Notes under the pieces: generated by a model
Databases searched by the model: none
Told to the model about the DNA's origin: nothing
What the model saw: only the letters and a program-made list of their open reading frames with translations
Made by a program: the position numbers and the translations under genes
Source of the DNA: Bacillota bacterium
GTDB lineage: Bacteria > Bacillota > Clostridia > Christensenellales > CAG-138
Reading direction: 5' to 3'
Length of the DNA: 64,000 nt
Assembly (NCBI GenBank): GCA_023455425.1
Contig: JAEYCM010000010.1
Span: 166,947 to 230,946 of the forward strand
Part shown: positions 41,477-49,460 of the stretch, piece by piece
Position numbering within the stretch: the first letter of the stretch is position 1
Layout: the number at the start of each line of letters is the position of its first letter

Positions 41477-42553
41477 TTAGAATTTGTTTTTGTTCTTGAT
41501 CTCTCGCATGATCTGCTTCATTTGGGCCTTGCTGCCGAACATCCGGTTTATTTTTTCCTGTTCCCGCTGGCGCGCGTTTTGCTCGGCGTATCCAATTTCC
41601 TTTTGCAGCTTTTTGTAGCTGTCAAAACGCGCCTGGGACAGGGTTCCGGCCTCTATGGCCCGCTTTACCGCGCAGCCCGGCTCGCTGGTGTGGGAACAAT
41701 CGCGGTACTTGCACAGGGCGGCCAACGTTTCAATATCCTCAAAGGTTTTTGTAAGGTCGCCTGACTCCAACTGCAGCTCCCGCATGCCCGGAGTATCGAT
41801 CACAATGCCGCCGCCCGGCAAAAGAAGGAGCTGACGGTGCGTTGTGGTGTGCCGTCCCTTGTCGTCGGAACGGATTTCTTTTGTGAAAAGCACCTCTTCT
41901 CCCATGAGGCGGTTGATGAGCGTGGACTTCCCTACGCCGGAGGACCCGATAAACGCAATTGTCTTCCCTTCCGTCACATAGGGGAGAATATTTTGAAATC
42001 CGTTCTCTTCCATGCTGGAGCAGGTCACAACATCCGTCCCAACGGCGACCGTGGCTATCTCCGAAAGCCGGGAATCCAAATTTTTGCACAGGTCGGCCTT
42101 GGTCAGAACGATGACCGGGGTCGCCATACTGTCCCATGCGATAGACAAATAGCGTTCCAAACGCCTCAGGTTAAAGTCAAAGTTCAGGGACATGCAGATG
42201 AACACAATATCGATGTTTGCCGCAACGACCTGGGATGCGTTCGAGGTTCCCGCGGCCTTGCGTTCAAACACGCTTTTGCGGCGAAGCACCTGATAAATGA
42301 CGGCGTTTCCGCTGCCGCTGTCCATCCGGTCAATCATCACCCAGTCCCCGACGGCGGGGAAGTCCGCGTTTGACGCGGCCTGATAGGCAAGCTTGCCGGA
42401 AACCGTCGCCTGTATCTCTCCGTTTTCGCAAACCAGCTTATAAAGTTCGCGGTGTTGTTCCAATACCCTCGCCGGAAACAGCCCTTCATATAGCGTCGCT
42501 TCCTGTTCAAAGCGGGGGAAAAAGCCGTATCGCTTTAAATATTCAAAATTCAT
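41477..42553 (-). CDS. rsgA: RsgA-like ribosome-associated GTPase
   Basis: A 358-residue circularly permuted GTPase. OB-fold N-terminus, then motifs in RsgA order: G4 LTKADLC (~173-179), G1 IGSSGVGKST (~220-229), G3 DTPGMRE, and a C-terminal zinc site CKYRDCSHTSEPGC. RsgA releases late 30S assembly factors. It is longer than typical RsgA (~295) with a basic C-terminal tail (QKEIGYAEQNARQREQEK), so it is a divergent version and probably additional to a core rsgA elsewhere. Carried inside the cotJC element. ATG at 42553 after GGAGGAAAG. Confidence 0.88.
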   Translation of the reverse strand: MNFEYLKRYGFFPRFEQEATLYEGLFPARVLEQHRELYKLVCENGEIQATVSGKLAYQAASNADFPAVGDWVMIDRMDSGSGNAVIYQVLRRKSVFERKAAGTSNASQVVAANIDIVFICMSLNFDFNLRRLERYLSIAWDSMATPVIVLTKADLCKNLDSRLSEIATVAVGTDVVTCSSMEENGFQNILPYVTEGKTIAFIGSSGVGKSTLINRLMGEEVLFTKEIRSDDKGRHTTTHRQLLLLPGGGIVIDTPGMRELQLESGDLTKTFEDIETLAALCKYRDCSHTSEPGCAVKRAIEAGTLSQARFDSYKKLQKEIGYAEQNARQREQEKINRMFGSKAQMKQIMREIKNKNKF

Positions 42554-42602
42554 GCTTTCCTCCAAAAATAGTTCAGAGTAACTTTTGGAGGGCAAAAGAG
42601 GA

Positions 42603-42668
42603 TTATGAAATTCTTTTTCCCTCCCCGGTCAGGACAATATCCGCAATCTTTGTGCACAGCATAGTCAT
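42603..42668 (-). CDS. 21-codon open frame upstream of the RsgA-like gene
   Basis: A 21-residue frame (MTMLCTKIADIVLTGEGKRI plus Ser) with a strong AGAGGAGAG site, ending 50 bp before the GTPase start. It may be a leader peptide. No stalling motif or hairpin is obvious, so this is only a candidate. Confidence 0.3.
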   Translation of the reverse strand: MTMLCTKIADIVLTGEGKRIS

Positions 42669-42802
42669 CTCTCCTCTCTTATGGGCATGAACTCTCTTTA
42701 GTCTGGGTGCGTTTAAAGGCAACCCAAGGAACATCATATCCCATCATGGAATGAAATGGAAGGGCGTTCATATGTTTTTTAAAATAAACATAGCGATAAC
42801 AC

Positions 42803-42811
42803 TGATATAAT
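42803..42811 (+). promoter_or_regulatory. Extended -10 promoter for the polyferredoxin gene
   Basis: TGATATAAT at 42803-42811, an extended -10 element about 50 bp before the GTG start; no clear -35. Confidence 0.55.
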
Positions 42812-42863
42812 TGTAAACTGATCATGCAACGCGCGGCGGCATACTTAAAGTTTGGGGGATGCG

Positions 42864-43976
42864 GTGAAGACGCCTGTCGATATCTACATGAAGTCTTTAA
42901 AGGGCATTCTGTGGGTGTACATTGTCATGTGTTTTGTGATCGCCGGATTGAACTACGGCTATGTAAAAAGTGCGCCGGAGTCTGTTGCCCATACCATTAC
43001 ATGGATCTGGCTGATCTATGAAAACTGGGTGAAGACGGCATTCATTATACTTGGCAGCTTACTTACCATCAAAATCATCTCGAATTCCAAGAGATCGACG
43101 ATGCGTAAAAGAAACCTGATTGGATTCATTGTTGCAGCGTTGGCGATGCATATTGTCATGCCTCTTGTTGCGAACAATTTTGAGCTATACTTTTATACCA
43201 TGCCGTTTCCATGGACCACAACGCCTTTGCGGCTGTTGGACCAGAGCACTTCCTTTTATCAGAGCAACTTTGCAGCCTGGGGCGCCCGCGGTATCGCTGC
43301 GGCGCTGGCCGTCTACGTTTGTGTTTGCATCGTTGTATTAATCGCCACGCTTTTATTTGGAAGAAGATTTCAATGCTCCACCATATGTCTGTTCAATGGG
43401 TTTGCGGCGGAGGTTTTTGATCCTGCAATGCCCTTAATCGGAAAGCGGCGTCAACCAAAGCCGGGCACTGTAAAAGCGCTGTACGTGCTCAGATGGGTGT
43501 TCCTTGGCATCGCGCTATTGTTCTTTCTTTACTGGAGCCTGCATTTATTGGGCATCCCGCTCCCGGTAAATACCGAAGCGGTTGCAAAAGCAGAATCCTA
43601 CAAGTACCTTGCAGGCGAGCTGCTGGCGGCGATCTTCTTTTGGATCGCGTTTATGGGCAGGGGATACTGCGCCTATTGTCCCCTGGGAACGGTATTGGGG
43701 CTTGTTGCAAAAATAGCCGATCAAAAAATTACGACAGCGCATACCAGATGTATCGCGTGCAACAAATGTAACGCCGTCTGTCCGATGTCCATAGATATTA
43801 AGGCAAACGCCATAAAGGGCGCTGACGTAAGGGATATCCGGTGTGTGGGCTGCGGTCATTGCGTGGACGCATGCCCAACGGAGAATTTGGATTACGCTAC
43901 GCGGTTCCTTCAAAAATTAAGGAGATCAACGCGCAAGAACAAGGGAGAGACGGGCGTCAGGCTGCCCCTGGACTAA
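42864..43976 (+). CDS. Membrane-bound 4Fe-4S protein, NapH/NosR-like
   Basis: A 370-residue membrane protein with about six helices. An internal GYCAYCPLGTVLG cysteine motif (C-x2-C-P, ~270) is typical of NapH/NosR-type proteins. The C-terminus has two ferredoxin motifs, CIACNKCNAVCP and CVGCGHCVDACP. It likely passes electrons between quinone or a soluble donor and a partner redox enzyme; no partner reductase lies alongside. GTG at 42864 preceded by GGGGGAT, preferred over TTG at 42852. Part of the cotJC element cargo. Confidence 0.83.
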   Translation: MKTPVDIYMKSLKGILWVYIVMCFVIAGLNYGYVKSAPESVAHTITWIWLIYENWVKTAFIILGSLLTIKIISNSKRSTMRKRNLIGFIVAALAMHIVMPLVANNFELYFYTMPFPWTTTPLRLLDQSTSFYQSNFAAWGARGIAAALAVYVCVCIVVLIATLLFGRRFQCSTICLFNGFAAEVFDPAMPLIGKRRQPKPGTVKALYVLRWVFLGIALLFFLYWSLHLLGIPLPVNTEAVAKAESYKYLAGELLAAIFFWIAFMGRGYCAYCPLGTVLGLVAKIADQKITTAHTRCIACNKCNAVCPMSIDIKANAIKGADVRDIRCVGCGHCVDACPTENLDYATRFLQKLRRSTRKNKGETGVRLPLD

Positions 43977-44020
43977 GGCGTTGAAGAGCCCCAATATTTA
44001 AGCCCCATATTCGATGGAAT

Positions 44021-44060
44021 AAGAAACTCCTGTTGGCAGGATTGCCAACAGGAGTTTCTT
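44021..44060. terminator. Bidirectional terminator between polyferredoxin and aldo/keto reductase genes
   Basis: AAGAAACTCCTGTTGGCA and its exact complement, with a 4-base loop: an 18-bp perfect stem with A/T ends. Confidence 0.9.
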
Positions 44061-44085
44061 TCCCCGATATCCCCGATGTGGATTG

Positions 44086-45006
44086 CTAAGGCAGGATATT
44101 GCCCGCCGCAAGATAGATCTGGTACCATTCCTCGCGGGTCAGTCTGATATCCGCCGCTTTGACGCAGTCCAGCAGCCGGTTACTATTCATGGTACCGGTC
44201 ACCGGCTGCATATTTGCAGGGTGGCGCAGTAGCCACGCCATGGCGATGGTGGTGTTGCTGACCCCGTACGATGCTGCGATCTCGTTGATCTTCGCGTTGA
44301 GTGCCGGGAACTTTTCATTCCCCAGGAACACCCCGTCAAAAAAGCCGTACTGGAAGGGTGACCACGGCTGTATGGTGATGGCGTGTAGCCTGCAGTAATC
44401 CAGCACGCTTCCGTCACGGTTGACGGCGGCGTCATCGAGCATGTTGACGTGGATGCCCTGCGAGATCATATTGGCGTTGGTGATGCTCAGCTGCAGCTGG
44501 TTGGCGACAATCGGCTGCTTTAGAGACTTTTGCAGCAGTTGCATTTGCATGGGGTTCTGGTTGGAAACGCCAAAATTGCGTACCTTGCCGCTTGTTTGCA
44601 GTTCGTCGAAGGCTTCAGCAACTTCTTCCGGCTCTACGAGCGCGTCCGGGCGGTGCAGCAGCAGCACGTCCAGATATTCGGTCTTCAATCGCTTGAGAAT
44701 TCCGTCTACCGACGCAAAGATATGTTCTTTTGAAAAATCGAACATACGACCTTTTATGATTCCGCATTTGGATTGCAGGATCATCTTTTCGCGCACGCTT
44801 GCGTTCATATGGATTGCGTTCGCAAACAGCGCTTCACAGGCTCCGTCTTCATAGATATCCGCATGGTCAAAGAAGTTTGCGCCGTTTTCCATAGCGGTAC
44901 GGATAAAGCGTTCCGCCTCGTTCTGGTCCAGTTTGTCGATGCGCATGCAACCGACTGCGATAACGGGCACCGTTAAATCCGATTGCCCCAATTTCATCGT
45001 TCTCAT
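44086..45006 (-). CDS. Aldo/keto reductase
   Basis: A 306-residue AKR, resembling YdhF. The catalytic tetrad is visible as D (in FFDHADIYEDG, Asp/Tyr), K in LQSKCGI, and H in LLLHRPD. The NADPH-binding end includes PVTGTMNSNRL. It reduces aldehydes or ketones with NAD(P)H. It lies 22 bp downstream of an alcohol dehydrogenase under the MerR-type promoter at 46296, which points to aldehyde detoxification. ATG at 45006 after AAGGGGA. Confidence 0.9.
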   Translation of the reverse strand: MRTMKLGQSDLTVPVIAVGCMRIDKLDQNEAERFIRTAMENGANFFDHADIYEDGACEALFANAIHMNASVREKMILQSKCGIIKGRMFDFSKEHIFASVDGILKRLKTEYLDVLLLHRPDALVEPEEVAEAFDELQTSGKVRNFGVSNQNPMQMQLLQKSLKQPIVANQLQLSITNANMISQGIHVNMLDDAAVNRDGSVLDYCRLHAITIQPWSPFQYGFFDGVFLGNEKFPALNAKINEIAASYGVSNTTIAMAWLLRHPANMQPVTGTMNSNRLLDCVKAADIRLTREEWYQIYLAAGNILP

Positions 45007-45028
45007 AGTGATTCCCCTTATGTTCCGC

Positions 45029-46207
45029 TTATTTTGCCAGCCTGTAGATGGCAAGCACATCCTGCCAGTACAGCTTCTTAAGGCCGCCGATCGGACTTTC
45101 GTTGCCAAACGCCGCGCCGGTGGATTTTTTTGCCATCAGCTCAAGCTTGCTTTCGTCAATGCCCAGTTCCTGTAGTGTAGAAGGGAGGCCCATCTTTTTG
45201 AAGAATTCTCTGAGCCGCGCAATTCCTTCCTGCACGATGGCGCCGGGGTCGCGATAGCTGCTGCTTACGCCCATGACGTTGACGGCGAACTGCACAAACA
45301 TGTTCACATTATCCTTGTAAACATACTGCATCCACGCCGGGGTCAATACGGCAAGGCCCGCGCCATGGGCCACATCGTAAACAGCGCTCAGTTCATGCTC
45401 CATATTGTGGCAGGCCCAATCCTGCTCGCGCCCCATACCCACAAGGCCGTTGTGGGCGACCGTGCCGCCAAAGCCCACTTCGCACCAGGCGTTGTAATCC
45501 TGCGGCTTTTCGTTCACGATCAGCGCGTTTTTCATGATGGTTCTGAGTGTTGTTTCGCACAGCCCGTCAGTTAAATCCGTGTGCGTGGTGTTGGTGAAAT
45601 AGCGCTCAAACACGTGGCTCATCATATCCGCCACGCCGTTTGCAATCTGGTTCTTGGGGAGCGTGAAGAATAATTCCGGGTTGATGATGCTTAAAAGCGG
45701 CCTTAAGCGCGGGCTGCCGTATCCGTACTTCAACTGCTTTTCTTCGTTGGTGACGACGGTGTCCCCGCTTGATTCACTGCCCGCCGCAGGAATGGTGAGT
45801 ATGGTCGCAACAGGAAGCGCTTTTTCAATCGCGATGCCCTGCTCATAGATATCCCACACGTCGCCTTCGTAATAGACGCCCATGGCGATAGCCTTGGCGG
45901 AGTCGATCGCGCTGCCGCCGCCCACGGCGAGTACTAGGTCCACGTTTTCCTTTTTGCACAGCGCAATGCCCGTGTGCACCAGGGACAGGCGGGGGTTGGG
46001 CACCACGCCGCCAAGCTCCACGAACTCCAGCCCATTTTCTTTTAAGGAAGCTGTCACCGTATCATACAGCCCGCTTTTTTTGATGCTGCTTCCGCCGTAA
46101 TGCAATAAAATTTTTTTAGCGTGCGGCTTCAACAGCGCGCCGATCTCTTTTTGCGTATCCCTGCCGAAAAGGATGCGCGCGGGGGCGTAAAAATCAAAAT
46201 TGAGCAT
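45029..46207 (-). CDS. Iron-dependent alcohol dehydrogenase, BdhA/YqhD-like
   Basis: A 392-residue group III dehydrogenase. NAD(P) site GGGSAIDSAKAIA (~97-109), TIPAAGSESSGDTVV, and iron ligands in DMMSHVFERYF (D, H), and HNMEHELSAVYDVAHGAGLA (two H). The family (BdhA, YqhD) reduces butyraldehyde and other aldehydes. First gene of an operon with the aldo/keto reductase, divergent from a MerR regulator. Start ATG at 46207. Confidence 0.93.
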   Translation of the reverse strand: MLNFDFYAPARILFGRDTQKEIGALLKPHAKKILLHYGGSSIKKSGLYDTVTASLKENGLEFVELGGVVPNPRLSLVHTGIALCKKENVDLVLAVGGGSAIDSAKAIAMGVYYEGDVWDIYEQGIAIEKALPVATILTIPAAGSESSGDTVVTNEEKQLKYGYGSPRLRPLLSIINPELFFTLPKNQIANGVADMMSHVFERYFTNTTHTDLTDGLCETTLRTIMKNALIVNEKPQDYNAWCEVGFGGTVAHNGLVGMGREQDWACHNMEHELSAVYDVAHGAGLAVLTPAWMQYVYKDNVNMFVQFAVNVMGVSSSYRDPGAIVQEGIARLREFFKKMGLPSTLQELGIDESKLELMAKKSTGAAFGNESPIGGLKKLYWQDVLAIYRLAK

Positions 46208-46295
46208 GGATGTTTTCCCTCACTTTCGCTTCTTAGAGTGCCCGGCATAGCAACAACCCGATTTGACAAACCAGCGGCTATGCGGTATTTTTTAT

Positions 46296-46326
46296 ATCAT
46301 AAATCTTAACGTGAACTTTAAGTCAA
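46296..46326 (-). promoter_or_regulatory. MerR-type promoter with 19-bp spacer and operator
   Basis: On the minus strand TTGACT, a 19-base spacer and TATGAT. The long spacer is the mark of MerR activation. The operator CTTAA-N8-TTAAG (46305-46322) sits between the boxes. It resembles the AdhR/NmlR aldehyde-sensor sites and drives the alcohol dehydrogenase/aldo-keto reductase operon. Confidence 0.78.
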
Positions 46327-46354
46327 GAGCGGAATTGAAACTTTTGGAGGGTAT

Positions 46355-46777
46355 ATGGGATACACGGTCAAACAGGTGTCGGCAAGGACAAACCTTGCCG
46401 CGCACGTTCTGCGTTACTATGAAAAAGAAGGGCTGCTGCCGCAGGTGGGGCGCAGCAAAAGCGGCATCCGCCACTATTCGGAGGATGATCTGGAATGGCT
46501 TGGATTAATCTGCTGCCTGAAAAATACCGGCATGTCCATCAAGCAAATCAAGGAGTTTGTGGACCTGAGCATAGTAGGGGACACCACGTTAAAAGAGCGC
46601 TGCGAGATGCTGCAGGAACATAAAAAGAATGTGGAGGCCCAAATCAAGGATATGTATAAACACCTTGATAAGGTCTCCCATAAAATTGCGCATTTCACAG
46701 CGGAATATGAAAGATACCTCGCCAATGGCACATGTCGCTCTTCCATAGCGCACGGTCCGATTGACTGCGCAGATTAA
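46355..46777 (+). CDS. MerR-family regulator, AdhR/NmlR-like
   Basis: A 140-residue regulator with the N-terminal winged helix (YTVKQVSARTNLAAHVLRYYEKEGLLP, written here in parts: YTVKQVSARTNL and LRYYEKEGLLP), then the dimerisation helix and a short tail. AdhR/NmlR proteins sense reactive aldehydes through cysteine; cysteines here are at Cys54 and near the end (CRSS, CAD). Placement opposite the dehydrogenase operon with a MerR promoter fits. ATG at 46355 with GGAGGG. Confidence 0.88.
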   Translation: MGYTVKQVSARTNLAAHVLRYYEKEGLLPQVGRSKSGIRHYSEDDLEWLGLICCLKNTGMSIKQIKEFVDLSIVGDTTLKERCEMLQEHKKNVEAQIKDMYKHLDKVSHKIAHFTAEYERYLANGTCRSSIAHGPIDCAD

Positions 46778-46812
46778 TGATTGAAGTATAAGCAAATGTA
46801 TTCTTTAGAAAT

Positions 46813-46837
46813 AAACCGGGATTAATTCCCGGTTTTT
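46813..46837 (+). terminator. Terminator after merR, overlapping the end of the diguanylate cyclase gene
   Basis: AAACCGGGA / TCCCGGTTT (9 bp) with a T-run. The last codons and stop of the minus-strand cyclase gene lie inside it. Confidence 0.8.
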
Positions 46838-47703
46838 AGCGCAATCTTTGCCTGGTACATTCGCTTGTCCGCCAAGGCAATCAGGGCCTCGCTTGTCAAC
46901 TGTTCATGATGCATGGTATAAATGCCATATGATATGGAGCCCGTAATTTCCTCATTCCCTGGTATTTTGATTTCCGATATTTTTGTGTAAATCCGCTCCA
47001 AAATCTTCACGGCGTCCTCGTATGAAGTATTATTCAGGCAAACGATAAACTCGTCGCCGCCGTACCGCGCAACCCAATCCGTTCCGGAACGGATGCATCT
47101 GCTCATGGCTTCCGCCGCACAAGCGAGGAATTTGTCCCCGGCAGCATGTCCGCAGAGGTCGTTGATCTTTTTCAGACCATCCACATCCAGAAAAGCCAAA
47201 CTCAGCGGGAGATTGGAGAATGTCGATTTAATGATATCGACCGGCAGCCGTTCGTCCACATACCGTCTGTTGTACAGACCGGATAGTTCGTCCTTTATAA
47301 TGAGATCATTCAATTCGACGACGACATCCGTCATCATTCGTCCCTGCGCATAAACGCCATCCCCAAAGAGCATGGTTTCGGTTGCGTTTTTCAAAAGCTC
47401 CAGCACAGCGGGACCATGATCGTTCTCAATAAAAAGCGCGGTCACCATCATAATGGCATCGGGAGTTTGCTCCAGCTTCATATAACACTGGCGGTCGGTA
47501 TATGCCCTGATCGAAATGCAGTTGTCGCAGATTTTCCCATTGTTCCAGTAATTGAAACAAACTTCGTCGATATAAAACCGTTCGTTTCCGCGATATTCCA
47601 ACACGCTTTTTGCCACCGGATCCACCAGCCTTACGGCGTCATACATAGATTGAAAGAAATCAAGATGGCCTTTGAGCTCATCCAAGGTTAAGGATTGAAT
47701 CAT
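46822..47703 (-). CDS. Diguanylate cyclase with N-terminal sensor domain
   Basis: A 293-residue GGDEF protein. The active GGDEF motif (ARYGGDEFIVC, ~218-228) is intact, and LAFLDVDGLKKINDLCGHAAGD is the metal/substrate-binding helix. No RxxD inhibition site stands five residues upstream. Residues 1-~110 form a PAS-like or cysteine-bearing sensor domain (CFNYWNNGKICDNC), soluble. It makes cyclic di-GMP in response to an unknown, perhaps redox or metal, signal. Carried by the cotJC element. Confidence 0.9.
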   Translation of the reverse strand: MIQSLTLDELKGHLDFFQSMYDAVRLVDPVAKSVLEYRGNERFYIDEVCFNYWNNGKICDNCISIRAYTDRQCYMKLEQTPDAIMMVTALFIENDHGPAVLELLKNATETMLFGDGVYAQGRMMTDVVVELNDLIIKDELSGLYNRRYVDERLPVDIIKSTFSNLPLSLAFLDVDGLKKINDLCGHAAGDKFLACAAEAMSRCIRSGTDWVARYGGDEFIVCLNNTSYEDAVKILERIYTKISEIKIPGNEEITGSISYGIYTMHHEQLTSEALIALADKRMYQAKIALKTGN

Positions 47704-47777
47704 AAATTATTCCTTAATACATCTATTTGGAATAATCATACACAAATACCGGACTGATGTCAAAATGGATAAGAAAA

Positions 47778-47811
47778 GAATATCCCGTGCCAATTACGCA
47801 CGGGATATTCC
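47778..47811 (-). terminator. Terminator after the 47-residue gene
   Basis: On the minus strand GAATATCCCGTGC ... GCACGGGATATTC then TTTTC: a 13-bp stem. Confidence 0.8.
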
Positions 47812-47814
47812 GCT

Positions 47815-47958
47815 TTAGTCCTTTGGTATCTCCATTCCAAAGAGTTCCTTATAAGCCTCGCGCTCTTCATCGGATTTCGGCAGGCTGGGTATCAAGCCGG
47901 TACACTCATGAAAAGAAGCTGTCTCTGAAATATCCGGATACCAATCGCGCTCATCCAT
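47815..47958 (-). CDS. Small 47-residue protein of unknown function
   Basis: MDERDWYPDISETASFHECT is the start of a compact acidic protein, continuing GLIPSLPKSDEEREAYKE and ending EIPKD. A GGAGGTG site precedes the ATG at 47958 by seven bases, and a strong terminator follows the stop. The regular gene signals and the FHECTGLIP motif look conserved rather than random. No membrane segment. Its function is unknown; it stands alone in the element between the cyclase and the transporter genes. Confidence 0.72.
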   Translation of the reverse strand: MDERDWYPDISETASFHECTGLIPSLPKSDEEREAYKELFGMEIPKD

Positions 47959-48074
47959 CCGCCATCACCTCCGGATTTAGTGTTTGAGTTTCAACTGACA
48001 ATCATGCAAAGTAAAACTTTCACATTAAAATCCGTTTGCCATCAAATTTTATGGAATGGCATGGCAGGAGACGT

Positions 48075-48638
48075 TCAAACGGCGGCGTAGAGGAAACCGC
48101 CCAATATACCCGTTCCGATCATCACAAGGATGGGATCCGCTTTCCACTTTTGCAGCACGAACAGCGCCGCGGCAAACAGGCCAATGGAGGTGAAACTCAG
48201 GTTTTTTGGATCAAACGACAGCAAGGGGCCATTCCAGAACGCAAGCGCAATAATGGTGAGGCCGGCGGAGGCAATCAACCCCGCAATCGCCGGGCGCAGA
48301 CCGGAGAATATGCCCTGGATGGTATTGAGGCTGCGATATTTATAATAAAAGTACGCAAGAGTCAGCACGATTACGCAGGGAGGCAGAATGCAGCCAAAAG
48401 TCGCAATCACGGCGCCCAAGACTCCGCCAAGGCGCGTGCCCACAAACGTGGCGGCATTGAGGGCAATTGGCCCCGGCGTCATCTGCGAAATGGTGATGAC
48501 ATCCGTAAACTCGGCCATGGTGAGCCAGGAATGCAGTTCCACGGTCTGGTGCTGAATCAGCGGCAAAGCGGCATATCCGCCGCCGATGGTGAATAAGCCT
48601 ACTTGAAAGAAACTCCAAAACAACTCCAGATAGATCAT
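48075..48638 (-). CDS. chrA: Chromate transporter-family protein, subunit 2
   Basis: A 187-residue CHR-domain membrane protein with about six helices. It contains the family motif FTIGGGYAALPLIQ (~15-28) and SQMTPGPIALNAATFVG (~50-66). Half-size CHR proteins work in pairs. Its ATG overlaps the previous half by ATGA, so the two are coupled. Chromate efflux is the studied role; in anaerobes the substrate may be another anion. Confidence 0.88.
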   Translation of the reverse strand: MIYLELFWSFFQVGLFTIGGGYAALPLIQHQTVELHSWLTMAEFTDVITISQMTPGPIALNAATFVGTRLGGVLGAVIATFGCILPPCVIVLTLAYFYYKYRSLNTIQGIFSGLRPAIAGLIASAGLTIIALAFWNGPLLSFDPKNLSFTSIGLFAAALFVLQKWKADPILVMIGTGILGGFLYAAV

Positions 48639-49219
48639 GCTTCTTTTCCGCCCGTTTCTTTTTTGCGGCGGTTCTGGTATAGATTATCCAGTATCCCGAT
48701 GACGCCGCACGCCAATATCAGGATGATGATGTTTACCCCAAATATGGCGGAAGCCGCAAAAACCCCGAACATCAAGCAAATAGGAAGCCACCGCTTCCGC
48801 TTGAAAATCTCTGCCGCCATACCGATGACGGCGCTCGCGATTACGGCGGCTACGCCTGCCTGCATACCAAGAAGAACGCGGCTGACAACTGCGTTATCCC
48901 GAAACGCGGTATACCCAACGCTGATGACGGATATGACGATGAGCGGAGGCAGGACGGTGCCCAGTATGGCAACGAGGGCTCCAGCAAGCTTTGCCAGCCG
49001 GTATCCGATTAAAATAGAGGCGTTTACCGCCATGGAACCGGGTGTACACTGCGCGATAGCAACCAGATCGAGGATCTCCGTTTCTTCGATCCAGTGAAGC
49101 TTCTCCACAAATTTCTTCCGCATCAGGGGTACAATGACATATCCGCCGCCGAATGTGAATGCGCTCAGGCTGAACGTAGCAGCGAACAATTTCCAGTAAA
49201 AGCCGCTCTCTTTTTTCAT
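48635..49219 (-). CDS. chrA: Chromate transporter-family protein, subunit 1
   Basis: A 194-residue CHR-domain protein with FTFGGGYVIVPLMRKKFVE (~20-38) and AQCTPGSMAVNASILIGYRL (~55-74), six helices. It is the upstream half of an ATGA-linked pair. The ATG at 49219 has GGGGGAAG. A structured stretch (49347-49393) lies 128 bp upstream and could be its leader. Confidence 0.88.
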   Translation of the reverse strand: MKKESGFYWKLFAATFSLSAFTFGGGYVIVPLMRKKFVEKLHWIEETEILDLVAIAQCTPGSMAVNASILIGYRLAKLAGALVAILGTVLPPLIVISVISVGYTAFRDNAVVSRVLLGMQAGVAAVIASAVIGMAAEIFKRKRWLPICLMFGVFAASAIFGVNIIILILACGVIGILDNLYQNRRKKETGGKEA

Positions 49220-49346
49220 ACTTCCCCCGCATGGATTATTTCCACAAATAACATTATAGTAAATTCATACGCGAATTGAAATCATCGTATCGGGCTGCCG
49301 ACCTGGAAAGTATTTTGGCGTAAAACCGCATGTACGATACTTGGGC

Positions 49347-49393
49347 CCCTGCCCGGATGGCGCCATGGGGTTACCTCTAGGCTACGGGCAGGG
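49347..49393. ncRNA. Candidate structured RNA upstream of the chromate transporter pair
   Basis: A 9-bp perfect closing stem (CCCTGCCCG / CGGGCAGGG) encloses a self-complementary ATGGCGCCAT and a GGGG-TTA-CCTC element, suggesting a three-way junction. It lies between a terminator (49413-49455) and the chrA pair, so on the minus strand it could be a leader element. I cannot match it to a known riboswitch class. Confidence 0.35.
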
Positions 49394-49412
49394 ACGATCT
49401 TTCCGCTTGCCG

Positions 49413-49455
49413 CATGATAAAACTGGCTGGCGCAATGCCAGCCAGTTTTATCATG
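49413..49455. terminator. Strong terminator after the ABC-F gene
   Basis: CATGATAAAACTGGCTGGC, loop, and its exact complement: a 19-bp stem just past the ABC-F stop. Confidence 0.85.
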
Positions 49456-49460
49456 CAGCG

